64,000 nucleotides of DNA from Microbacterium helvum (lineage in GTDB: Bacteria; Actinomycetota; Actinomycetes; Actinomycetales; Microbacteriaceae), in contig NZ_JACXZS010000011.1 in NCBI RefSeq assembly GCF_014779795.1, forward strand, positions 124,001 through 188,000. The letters run 5' to 3'. Both the position numbers and the translations under genes were made by a program. Positions 18,129-26,182 of the stretch are shown piece by piece (position 1 is the stretch's first letter; each line of letters opens with the position of its first letter). The notes beneath the pieces were generated by a model. That model searched no databases and had not been told where the DNA came from. It saw nothing but the letters and a program-made list of their open reading frames with translations.

Positions 18129-19289
18129 ATGAACGAGTCCGTGGGCAGCCGTCAAGCGAACCTGTCCCGGATCCTGCGGCTCGTCCACCTCGACGGGCCC
18201 ATCTCCCGCGCCACGCTGACGAGCGCGACGGGTCTGAACCGCTCGACCATCGCCGACCTCGTCGGCGACCTCGCGACGCTCGGGCTGGTCGAGGAGCGCG
18301 CACCGGATCCCAGCAGGCGAGTGGGCCGGCCGTCGCCACTCGTCAGCGCGCACCCGGACGTGGTCGCGGTCGCCGCCAACCCCGAGGTCGACGCCCTGAC
18401 GCTCGCGGTCGTCGGTCTCGATCGCGGTGTGCGGCGGCGTGAGCGCATCGAGATGACGGACCTTCTGACCCCGGAGCGCACCGCCGAGCTCATCGGCGAG
18501 CGTGTCGCGACCTGGCGCGCCGACGACCTCGCAGACGCCAGGATCGTCGGCGTCGGCGTCGCGGTGCCGGGTCTCGTCCGCGCGTCGGACGGCCTGGTCC
18601 GCGACGCCCCCCACCTCGGATGGCGAGACACCGCGCTGCGCGAACTCGTCGAGGCGGCGACGGGCCTGCCGACGGCGGTGGGCAACGACGCGGCATTCGG
18701 CGTGCTCGCCGAGCACCTGTTCGGCGCCGCCCGCGGGTTCGACGACGTCGTCTACCTCAACGGCGGCGCGAGCGGCATCGGCGGCGGCCTCATCGTCCAC
18801 GGGATGCCCGTCGGCGGCGCGTCGGGCTACTCCGGCGAGTTCGGCCAGAACCGCCCCGGCATCGCCGCCGTCTCGGATCGTCGCGCCGACGACGGCGTGC
18901 TCGAAGACGAGGTCAGCCGCTCACGACTGCTGGCCGTCCTCGGCCACGGCAACGTCGACGAACCGGAGCTCGCCCGCCTGCTGCGCTCCGCCGAGGCTCC
19001 GGAGGTGCTCGACGAGATCGCCCGCCAGCGTCGCATCCTCGCCACCGCCCTGGCCAACGCCGTGAACGTGCTCAACCCGGCGGTCGTGGTGCTCGGCGGG
19101 TTCCTCGCGATGCTGGCGGCCGGCGACACCGCGGGGCTCACCGACGCGGTCGCCGCTCAGACGATGCACGCCAACGGCGAGGACTTCTCGATCCTTCCGG
19201 CAGCGCTCGCCGAGGACCGACTGCTCATCGGGGCCGCGGAAGCCGCGTTCGGAGAGCTGCTCCACGACCCCGCCGGGGCGGCGAGCTGA
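18129..19289 (+). CDS. ROK-family transcriptional regulator lacking the zinc Cys motif
   Basis: 386 residues. An N-terminal winged helix (NLSRILRLVHLDGPISR, LTSATGLNRSTIADLV) is followed by a ROK sugar-kinase-like domain (VGVGVAVPGLV, AVGNDAAFGVLAE, NGGASGIGGGLI). Where ROK proteins normally have the CxCGxxGC zinc cluster, this protein reads QNRPGIAAVSDRRADDGVLE with no Cys. It is XylR-like by architecture. ATG 18129 lies ~70 bases after the lacI stop. Likely a xylose- or glucose-responsive regulator of the island; the target is not shown. Confidence 0.85.
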   Translation: MNESVGSRQANLSRILRLVHLDGPISRATLTSATGLNRSTIADLVGDLATLGLVEERAPDPSRRVGRPSPLVSAHPDVVAVAANPEVDALTLAVVGLDRGVRRRERIEMTDLLTPERTAELIGERVATWRADDLADARIVGVGVAVPGLVRASDGLVRDAPHLGWRDTALRELVEAATGLPTAVGNDAAFGVLAEHLFGAARGFDDVVYLNGGASGIGGGLIVHGMPVGGASGYSGEFGQNRPGIAAVSDRRADDGVLEDEVSRSRLLAVLGHGNVDEPELARLLRSAEAPEVLDEIARQRRILATALANAVNVLNPAVVVLGGFLAMLAAGDTAGLTDAVAAQTMHANGEDFSILPAALAEDRLLIGAAEAAFGELLHDPAGAAS

Positions 19290-19305
19290 CCGATCGCTCG
19301 CCGCG

Positions 19306-20301
19306 TCAGACCCGGGGCGCCGTCGTCTCGCGGGCGACGAGCCGCGTCGGCAGCGTGACATGCGTCGCCGGCGGCGTCTCGCCGCGCATGAGCGTGAGCA
19401 GCATCCGCGCCGCCTCGGCGCCCAGCTGCTGCATCGGCTGCTGCACCGTCGACAGCGCCGGCGTCGCCTTCGACGCCTCGGGCACGTCGTCGAATCCGAT
19501 GACGGACAGGTCCCGCGGGATCCGCAGGCCGAGCTCGTCGGCGACGCGGACGATCTCGAGGGCCGAGATGTCGTTCGCCGCGAAGATCGCGGTCGGCCGG
19601 TCTTTGCGCCGCAGCATGTCGAGCGCGGCCACCCGCACGGCGTCCTGCCGGTAGCTGCCCGATCCCACGAGCCCCGGGTCGACCGGCAGACCAGCATCCG
19701 TCAGCGCCCGGCGGTAGCCCGCGTCGCGCGCGATCGACGAGCGGAGGTCGCGGCGTCCTGCAATGAACCCGATCCGGGTATGCCCCAGCTCGATGAGGTG
19801 TCGCGTCGCCTGGAGAGCACCGCCGTAGCTGTCGCTCTCGACCGTGGGCAGATCGGCGGGCCCGGTGTGCGGGTCGATCGCGACGAGCGGCACCTCTGCG
19901 CCGACGTTGACCACGGTCGGCGTGACCATGATGGCACCGTCGATGAGCGTGCCGCTGAGCCGCGAGAGCGAGCGGCGCTCCCACCCCTCGGCCGTGCCGT
20001 GCGAGCCGGAATAAGCCAGCAGGTCGTAGCGGCTGTCGCCCAGCGCCTGCCCGACGCCCTTCAGGATCTCCGCGCTGAACGGCTCGAAATCCGCGACGAG
20101 CACGCCGATGACTCCTGTCGTGCGCGAACGCATGCTGCTGGCGATGAGGCTCGACTCGTAGCCCAGTTCGGCGACGACGGCGAGCACGCGGTCGACCGTC
20201 TCGCTGGCCACTCCGTACCGGCCGTTGACGGCCTTCGAGACGGTCGCGACGGACACGCCGGCCGCCTTCGCGACATCCGTGATCGTGGGGCGGCGGGTCA
20301 T
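19306..20301 (-). CDS. LacI-family repressor of the CUT1 importer operon
   Basis: 331 residues. HTH: PTITDVAKAAGVSVATVSK. The effector domain carries TRHLIELGHTRIGFIAG and IGFDDVPEASKATPALSTV. It is transcribed divergently from the importer operon at 20473-25969, with two operator-like sequences between them (20323-20348), so autoregulation and control of that importer are likely. Start ATG 20301. The 3' end faces the ROK gene with 16 bases between the stops. Confidence 0.92.
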   Translation of the reverse strand: MTRRPTITDVAKAAGVSVATVSKAVNGRYGVASETVDRVLAVVAELGYESSLIASSMRSRTTGVIGVLVADFEPFSAEILKGVGQALGDSRYDLLAYSGSHGTAEGWERRSLSRLSGTLIDGAIMVTPTVVNVGAEVPLVAIDPHTGPADLPTVESDSYGGALQATRHLIELGHTRIGFIAGRRDLRSSIARDAGYRRALTDAGLPVDPGLVGSGSYRQDAVRVAALDMLRRKDRPTAIFAANDISALEIVRVADELGLRIPRDLSVIGFDDVPEASKATPALSTVQQPMQQLGAEAARMLLTLMRGETPPATHVTLPTRLVARETTAPRV

Positions 20302-20322
20302 GTTTCGAAAGCATAACGCCAT

Positions 20323-20348
20323 CGAAACCGTTATTGAAAACGTTTGAC
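20323..20348. promoter_or_regulatory. Paired LacI operator-like sites with a TTGACA box
   Basis: CGAAACCGTTAT and TGAAAACGTTTGAC lie side by side. The second holds the perfect 8-bp palindrome AAACGTTT (20338-20345) and overlaps a TTGACA hexamer (20344-20349) that could be the importer operon's -35 box. No good -10 is visible at 17 bases. A repressor bound here would block that promoter. Confidence 0.6.
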
Positions 20349-20472
20349 AGATGATTTGTTGGACACGCAGACTTTTCTCGCTCGGTCGCACGCCGAGAGT
20401 GCGCGGTCCGATCGCGCAGACCACCGGCACCCCGCAGCGGCGGTGCTCCTCGAAGAAGAGAACGGGAATCAC

Positions 20473-21762
20473 ATGAAAGCCAAGAGGATCCTCATGGGTT
20501 CGGCGGCACTCGTCGTCGGCGCGCTCGCGCTCGCCGGCTGCAGTGCCGGCGGCTCGGGCGACAGCGGCGACGGCAACGTCGAGATGACGCTGTGGCAGAA
20601 CTCGACGACAGGCCCCGGGCAGCAGTTCTGGAAGGACGCGATCGCCGCGTTCGAAGAGGACAACCCCGGTGTCACCATCAAGATGCAGTCGATCCAGAAC
20701 GAGGACCTGGACGGAAAGCTGCAGACGGCCCTCAACGCGGGCGACCCGCCGGACATCTTCCTGCAGCGCGGCGGCGGCAAGATGACCGCCATGGTGCAGG
20801 CGGGCCAGCTGATGGACCTCACCGGCAAGATCGAGGGCGAGGCGAAGGAGAACATCTCGGAGGGCTCGTTCAAGGCGCAGATGTACCAGGACAAGCTCTG
20901 GGCCATGCCGCTGTCGGTGCTGCCCGGCGGCATCTTCTACAGCCAGGACCTCTACGACGCCGCCGGCGTGACCGAGACCCCGACCACGATCGACGAGCTC
21001 GTCGCGGCCAACGACAAGCTGAAGGCGACGGGTGTCGCCCCGCTGGCCCTCGGCGGCAAGGACGCCTGGCCGGCCGCCCACTGGTTCTACTGGTTCTCGC
21101 TGCGCGAGTGCGCCCCGAAGACGATGGAAGAGACCGGCGACTCGAAGGACTTCAGCGACCCGTGCTGGCTCAAGGCCGCCGAGGACCTCAACGACTTCGC
21201 CGCAACCGAGCCGTTCAACGAGGGCTTCCTCACGACCTCGGCTCAGCAGGGAGCCGGCAGCTCGGCCGGGCTCGTCGCGAACCACCAGGCCGGTGGCGAG
21301 CTGATGGGCGCGTGGGACCCGGGCGTGATCGCATCCCTCACTCCCGACGAGAAGCCCCTCCCCGACCTCGCGTGGTACCCGTTCCCCGAGGTCGAGGGCG
21401 GCAAGGGCGAGCCCGGCTCGATCATGGGCGGCGTCGACGGATACTCCTGCTCGGCGAAGGCTCCCAAGGAGTGCGTCGACTTCCTGAACTTCGTCGCGTC
21501 AGACGACCAGCAGACCGCCTACTACAAGGCGTTCAACTCCCCGCCGGTCAACCAGGTCGCGCAGGAGCAGGTCACCGAGCCCTACCTGAAGCAGATCCTC
21601 GAGGCGTACAACGCCGCGCCGTTCGTCTCGCAGTGGCTCGACACGGTGCTCGGTCAGAACGTCGGCAACGCGCTCAACGTGGCCGTCGTCGACATGCTCT
21701 CGGGTCAGAGCACGCCCGAAGAGATGATCGCGGCAGCCAACGCGGCCGGCGCGAAGGGATAA
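20473..21762 (+). CDS. CUT1-type sugar-binding lipoprotein
   Basis: 429 residues. Lipoprotein signal with lipobox LAGC (Cys ~23) and a Gly/Ser/Asp spacer, then a family-1 sugar-binding fold (VEMTLWQNSTTGPG, FEEDNPGVTIKMQ, GDPPDIFLQRGGGKM). ATG 20473 was chosen; upstream in-frame codons lack a ribosome site and cross the operator. Two permeases and a GH3 follow directly, pointing to uptake of xylo-oligosaccharides or xylobiose. That substrate is inferred. Confidence 0.9.
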   Translation: MKAKRILMGSAALVVGALALAGCSAGGSGDSGDGNVEMTLWQNSTTGPGQQFWKDAIAAFEEDNPGVTIKMQSIQNEDLDGKLQTALNAGDPPDIFLQRGGGKMTAMVQAGQLMDLTGKIEGEAKENISEGSFKAQMYQDKLWAMPLSVLPGGIFYSQDLYDAAGVTETPTTIDELVAANDKLKATGVAPLALGGKDAWPAAHWFYWFSLRECAPKTMEETGDSKDFSDPCWLKAAEDLNDFAATEPFNEGFLTTSAQQGAGSSAGLVANHQAGGELMGAWDPGVIASLTPDEKPLPDLAWYPFPEVEGGKGEPGSIMGGVDGYSCSAKAPKECVDFLNFVASDDQQTAYYKAFNSPPVNQVAQEQVTEPYLKQILEAYNAAPFVSQWLDTVLGQNVGNALNVAVVDMLSGQSTPEEMIAAANAAGAKG

Positions 21763-21774
21763 GGAACTCTCCGC

Positions 21775-22800
21775 ATGCACAAGAGCGCGACACCGAATAC
21801 GGACGATCGCCCGGACACGGATCGCGCGCAGCGGACCGGGGGCGGCGGCGAAACGCCGCCGCCCCCGGCATCGCCGCGCCGCCGACGTCGCGGGATCGGA
21901 TGGTCGGGCCGACTGGAGATCGCGGTGCTGGCCGGCCCCGCACTGATCTTCTTCGTCGGGTTCGTCATCTTCCCGGTGATCATGGCGGCCTACTACGGCT
22001 TCTTCAACTGGCACGGCTACGGCCCGGCCGTCGACTTCGTCGGCCTCAAGAACTACATCACGATCCTCACGGACCCCGACTTCCAAGAGGCGCTCAGCCA
22101 CAACGGCTTCATCATGGTGATGTCGCTGGTGCTGCAGGGCCCCGTCGCACTGCTGCTGGCGCTCCTGCTGAACCGCAAGATGCGCGGCCAGTCGCTCATC
22201 CGCGTCCTCATCTTCGTGCCGTACGTGATCGCCGAGGTCGTCGTCGGCACGGGCTTCAGCCTGATGCTCGCGACGAACGGCGCGCTCAACGGCCTGCTCG
22301 AGAATATGGGCCTGGATCAGCTGACGCGCGACTGGCTGGCGGACCCGAGCATCGCGATCTGGACGCTCATGGCGATCCTCACGTGGAAGTACGTGGGCTT
22401 CGCGGTCATCCTCTTCCTCGCAGGGCTTCAGGGCATCCCCGACGAGCTCTACGAGGCCGCGGCGATCGATGGCGCGAGCTACTGGCAGATCCAGTGGCGC
22501 ATCACGATCCCGCTGCTCGGGCCGACCCTGCGGATCTGGGCGTTCCTGTCCATCATCGGCGCCCTGCAGCTGTTCGACCTCGTCTACATCATCTGGGGCC
22601 AGTACGTGGCACCGGTCGCCGGCACCTCCACCATGGCGACCTACATGGTCTCGAACGGCCGCAACGCCGGCAACTTCGGCTACGGCAACGCCGTCGCCGT
22701 CGTGATCTTCCTCATCTCGCTCGTCGTCGCCCTGATCTACCAGCGTTTCGTGCTGCGCCGCGACACCGCGGGCGCGCTCACCGAAAGGACCGACCGATGA
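21775..22800 (+). CDS. CUT1 sugar ABC permease (MalF/LacF-like)
   Basis: 341 residues. A Pro/Arg-rich cytosolic N-terminus (~40 residues) precedes six helices; the EAA loop is ELYEAAAIDGASYWQIQW. AAGGAA lies 6 bases before ATG 21775, 12 bases after the binding-protein stop. It pairs with the permease at 22797 through an ATGA overlap. Confidence 0.92.
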   Translation: MHKSATPNTDDRPDTDRAQRTGGGGETPPPPASPRRRRRGIGWSGRLEIAVLAGPALIFFVGFVIFPVIMAAYYGFFNWHGYGPAVDFVGLKNYITILTDPDFQEALSHNGFIMVMSLVLQGPVALLLALLLNRKMRGQSLIRVLIFVPYVIAEVVVGTGFSLMLATNGALNGLLENMGLDQLTRDWLADPSIAIWTLMAILTWKYVGFAVILFLAGLQGIPDELYEAAAIDGASYWQIQWRITIPLLGPTLRIWAFLSIIGALQLFDLVYIIWGQYVAPVAGTSTMATYMVSNGRNAGNFGYGNAVAVVIFLISLVVALIYQRFVLRRDTAGALTERTDR

Positions 22801-23675
22801 CCGCCGCTGTGGCGACCGCCGCGCCGACCGCTGCGCCGACGCGGCCCCGCTCCCCGCGGATGCGCGCCGGCACCCCCGCCGTCTACTTCATCGCGCTCGT
22901 CGTGATCGCGCTGATGCTCGGCCCGGTGATCTACATCATCCTCGGCGGATTCCGCACGAACTCGCAGATCACCACGAATCCGGCGGGGCTGCCCGACCCG
23001 TGGGTGTTCTCGAACTACTTCGACGTGCTCACCGAGGGGACGTTCTGGACGCTCGTGCTGAACTCGACGATCGTCGCGGTCGCCACGACCGTCGGGGTCA
23101 TCATCCTCGGCCTCATGGCCAGCTACGTGCTCGCCCGGTACCACTTCCGAGGGCGGGGCGCGATGTACGCGCTCTTCGCCGCGGGCCTGATGTTCCCGAT
23201 CACCGTCGCGATCACACCGCTGTACATCGTGGTGCGCGACCTCGGGCTCATCAACTCGCTGGCGGGCGTCATCCTGCCGCAGATCGCCTTCGCGCTGCCG
23301 ACGACGATCATCATCCTGGTGCCGTTCCTGCGTGCCATCCCCGACGAGATCCAGGAGGCGGCATTCATCGACGGCTGCAGCCGCCTGGGCTTCTTCTGGC
23401 GCATGGTGATCCCGCTGGCGGTCCCCGGCGTGATCACGGTCGGCATCCTCGCGTTCATCGGCAGCTGGAACAGCTACCTGCTGCCGCTGTACCTGCTGAA
23501 CGACAACGCGAACTTCACCCTGCCGCTGGGCGTGCAGGCGTTCTCGTCGCAGTACTCGGTCGACACCGCGAAGGTGCTCGCCTTCACATCGCTGTCGATG
23601 ATCCCCGCGCTGGCGTTCTTCAGCCTCTTCGAGCGTCGCATCGTCGGCGGTCTCACCGGGGCGGTCAAGGGTTGA
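22797..23675 (+). CDS. CUT1 sugar ABC permease (MalG/LacG-like)
   Basis: 292 residues, six helices, EAA loop EIQEAAFIDGCSRLGFFW. The start overlaps the upstream stop (ATGA). The downstream GH3 gene begins within a few bases of its stop. No ATPase gene is in this operon. Confidence 0.92.
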   Translation: MTAAVATAAPTAAPTRPRSPRMRAGTPAVYFIALVVIALMLGPVIYIILGGFRTNSQITTNPAGLPDPWVFSNYFDVLTEGTFWTLVLNSTIVAVATTVGVIILGLMASYVLARYHFRGRGAMYALFAAGLMFPITVAITPLYIVVRDLGLINSLAGVILPQIAFALPTTIIILVPFLRAIPDEIQEAAFIDGCSRLGFFWRMVIPLAVPGVITVGILAFIGSWNSYLLPLYLLNDNANFTLPLGVQAFSSQYSVDTAKVLAFTSLSMIPALAFFSLFERRIVGGLTGAVKG

Positions 23676-23680
23676 GCGGC

Positions 23681-25969
23681 GTGGACCTGCCCGCCGTCTC
23701 GCAGCGCGTGCGTGCGCTGCACGCCCAGATGACCCTCGACGAGAAGCTCGCGCAGCTCGTCGGCTACTGGGTCGACCAGGGCGATGACCTCGTCGCGCCG
23801 ATGGCCGGCGAGATGGCGACGTCGACGAAGTACGAGGATGCCTCGGCTCACGGCATCGGGCACCTCACGCGCGTCTACGGCACCCGGCCGGTCGACCCGG
23901 TGGAGCGCGCGGAGTGGCTGTGGAACGAGCAGCGACGCCTGCGGGAACGCTCGCGCCTGGGCATCGGGGCCATCGTGCACGAGGAGTGCCTCACGGGACT
24001 GGCTGCCTGGAAGGCCGCGACCTTCCCCACGCCGCTGGCGTGGGGCGCCGCCTTCGACCCCGAGCTGACCGAGCAGGTCGGCGCGGCCATCGGCCGTTCG
24101 ATGCGGGAGCTCGGCATCCACCAGGGGCTCGCGCCGGTGCTCGATGTCATCACGGATCCTCGCTGGGGACGCGTCGACGAGTGCATCGCCGAAGACCCGT
24201 ACGTCGTCGGGACGATCGGCACCGCCTACGTGCGCGGCCTGCAGTCCTCGGGCGTGCACGCGACGCTGAAGCACTTCGCCGGCTACTCGGCCTCACAGGC
24301 CGGGCGCAACCATGCGCCCGTGCACATGGGCCGGCGCCGGCTGCAGGATGTCGTCCTGCCGCCGTTCGAGATGGCGGTCCGCGACGGCGGCGTGCGGTCG
24401 GTCATGAACTCGTACGCCGAGATCGACGGCGTGCCGGTCGCGTCGAACCCCGAGCTGCTCACCGAGCTGCTGCGCGAGGAGTGGGGCTTCGACGGCACCG
24501 TCGTCGCCGACTACTTCGCGGTCGCCTTCCTCCACGCGCTGCACGGCGTCGCGGCGGATCTCGGCCAGGCCGCCCTGCTCGCGCTGCGGGCGGGGATCGA
24601 CATCGAGCTGCCCACCGGCGACGCGTTCGTCGGACCGCTGCGCGAGCGTCTCGCCACCGACCCCCACGGCCTCGCCGACGTGGACCGCGCGGTGCTGCGC
24701 GTGCTCGCACAGAAAGAGGAGCTCGGCCTGCTCGACGAAGACCTGTCGGAGCCCCCGACGGAGGTCGCGCTCGACAGCCCTGAGCTGCGCGAGCTCGCCC
24801 GCCGGTCGGCGGAGGAGTCGGTCGTGCTGCTGAGCAATGACGGGATGCTGCCGCTCGGCGCCGTCCGCAGCGTCGCGCTGATCGGCCCCAATGCCGACGC
24901 GGCCGAATCGCTGATGGGCTGCTACTCGTTCGCGAATCACGTGCTCGCCCACCACCCCGGCACCGCGCTGGGCTTCGAGATCCCGACGATCGCCGAGGCG
25001 CTTCGGGTCGAGCTGCCGTCCGCGTCGATCGAGGTGGAGCGCGGGTGCGACGTCGAGGACCCCGATCCCGCCGGCATCGACGCCGCCGTTGCGGCCGCCG
25101 CGCGGGCGGAGGCGGCGATCGTCGTCGTCGGCGACCGTGCCGGGCTGTTCGGCCGCGGCACCGTCGGCGAGGGCAACGACGTCGACGATCTGGAGCTTCC
25201 TGGCGCGCAGCGACGCCTCGTCGAGGCGGTCGTCGCGACCGGAACACCGACCGTGGTCGTCGTGGTGTCGGGCCGCCCGTACGCGATCGGCTGGATGCTC
25301 GAGGGCCCGTCCGCGGCGGGCGCGGTGATCCAGGCGTTCTTCCCGGGCGAAGAAGGCGGCCCCGCGATCGCGCGCATCCTGTCGGGCTCGTCCGCACCCT
25401 CGGGCAGGCTGCCGGTCTCGCTGCCGCGATCGGCCGGTGCGCAGCCGTACACATATCTGCACCCCGTGCTCGGCGGCCCCACCGAGATCACCAGCGCCGA
25501 CAACACGCCCGTGCTCCCGTTCGGGCACGGCCTGACGTACACGACGTTCGCCCGTGAAGAGCTGGATGTCGCCGACGCCGCCACCGACGGAACCCTCGTC
25601 GCGAGCGTGCGGGTGTCGAACACGGGCGAGCGCACGGGCACTGATGTCGTGCAGCTCTACGCGCGCGACGTGTTCGCGTCGGTGACCAGGCCGGTCGCGC
25701 AGCTGCTCGCGTACCAGCGCGTGACGCTGGATCCCGGCGAGTCGGCGACGGTCACCTTCGACGTCCCCGCGACGCGGCTGGCCTTCACCGGCCGCGACGG
25801 TCGCCGCATCGTCGAGCCCGGCCGGGTCGAGCTGTGGGTCGGACCTTCGTGCGCCGTGCGCGAGACCGAGGCAGCGATCGAACTCACCGGCGGCACGCAC
25901 GCGCTCACGGCGGATTCCCCCCGGTCCGCCGTGGCGACGGTGTCTCCGCTGGTGCGCGAATCGCGCTGA
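23681..25969 (+). CDS. GH3 glycosidase, probable beta-xylosidase
   Basis: 762 residues, no signal peptide. It hydrolyses imported xylo-oligosaccharides from the non-reducing end (inferred from the operon). Domains: a (beta/alpha)8 barrel with LTRVYGTRPVDP, IVHEECLTG, DPRWGRVDE, KHFAGYS and the nucleophile Asp in VVADYFAV; an alpha/beta sandwich (VALIGPNADAAESLMGCYSF); and a C-terminal fibronectin-III-like domain (VSNTGERTGTDVVQLY). GTG 23681 was chosen (AAGGG ~8 bases before); TTG 23672, overlapping the permease stop, is the alternative. GH3 enzymes of this subtype also include beta-glucosidases. Confidence 0.9.
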   Translation: MDLPAVSQRVRALHAQMTLDEKLAQLVGYWVDQGDDLVAPMAGEMATSTKYEDASAHGIGHLTRVYGTRPVDPVERAEWLWNEQRRLRERSRLGIGAIVHEECLTGLAAWKAATFPTPLAWGAAFDPELTEQVGAAIGRSMRELGIHQGLAPVLDVITDPRWGRVDECIAEDPYVVGTIGTAYVRGLQSSGVHATLKHFAGYSASQAGRNHAPVHMGRRRLQDVVLPPFEMAVRDGGVRSVMNSYAEIDGVPVASNPELLTELLREEWGFDGTVVADYFAVAFLHALHGVAADLGQAALLALRAGIDIELPTGDAFVGPLRERLATDPHGLADVDRAVLRVLAQKEELGLLDEDLSEPPTEVALDSPELRELARRSAEESVVLLSNDGMLPLGAVRSVALIGPNADAAESLMGCYSFANHVLAHHPGTALGFEIPTIAEALRVELPSASIEVERGCDVEDPDPAGIDAAVAAAARAEAAIVVVGDRAGLFGRGTVGEGNDVDDLELPGAQRRLVEAVVATGTPTVVVVVSGRPYAIGWMLEGPSAAGAVIQAFFPGEEGGPAIARILSGSSAPSGRLPVSLPRSAGAQPYTYLHPVLGGPTEITSADNTPVLPFGHGLTYTTFAREELDVADAATDGTLVASVRVSNTGERTGTDVVQLYARDVFASVTRPVAQLLAYQRVTLDPGESATVTFDVPATRLAFTGRDGRRIVEPGRVELWVGPSCAVRETEAAIELTGGTHALTADSPRSAVATVSPLVRESR

Positions 25970-25974
25970 CGACA

Positions 25975-26020
25975 AAGCACTCAGGGCCGGGATCCATTCG
26001 GATCCCGGCCCTGAGTGCTT
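25975..26020. terminator. Strong bidirectional terminator after the GH3 gene
   Basis: A perfect 21-bp stem (25975-25995 with 26000-26020) with an ATTC loop, beginning AAGCACTCAGGGCC. It lies 5 bases after the GH3 stop and faces the convergent GH51 operon. Confidence 0.85.
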
Positions 26021-26036
26021 CTCGGGCCGTGCCCCC

Positions 26037-26165
26037 GGTCGTTGAGCGGAGCGAGGAACGAGCGAAGACGAAACGTGGCAAGCCGCACTCGAGAACCCGC
26101 ACCGACGTGGCCGGGTCCGACAGGTGGCTCACGACGTTTCGACTCGCTCCGCTCGCTCAACGACC
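26037..26165. repeat. Dispersed palindromic element, copy A
   Basis: 129 bases with 12-bp inverted ends GGTCGTTGAGCG / CGCTCAACGACC and inner GAGACGAAACG-like arms (here AAGACGAAACG and CGTTTCGACTC). Related copies are at 43298-43472 and 46658-46798, and one arm is at 59361-59393. It sits between convergent genes and has no transposase, so it resembles REP/BIME or MITE-like intergenic repeats. Confidence 0.75.
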
Positions 26166-26182
26166 AGGAGGAGGAGTCCGGA

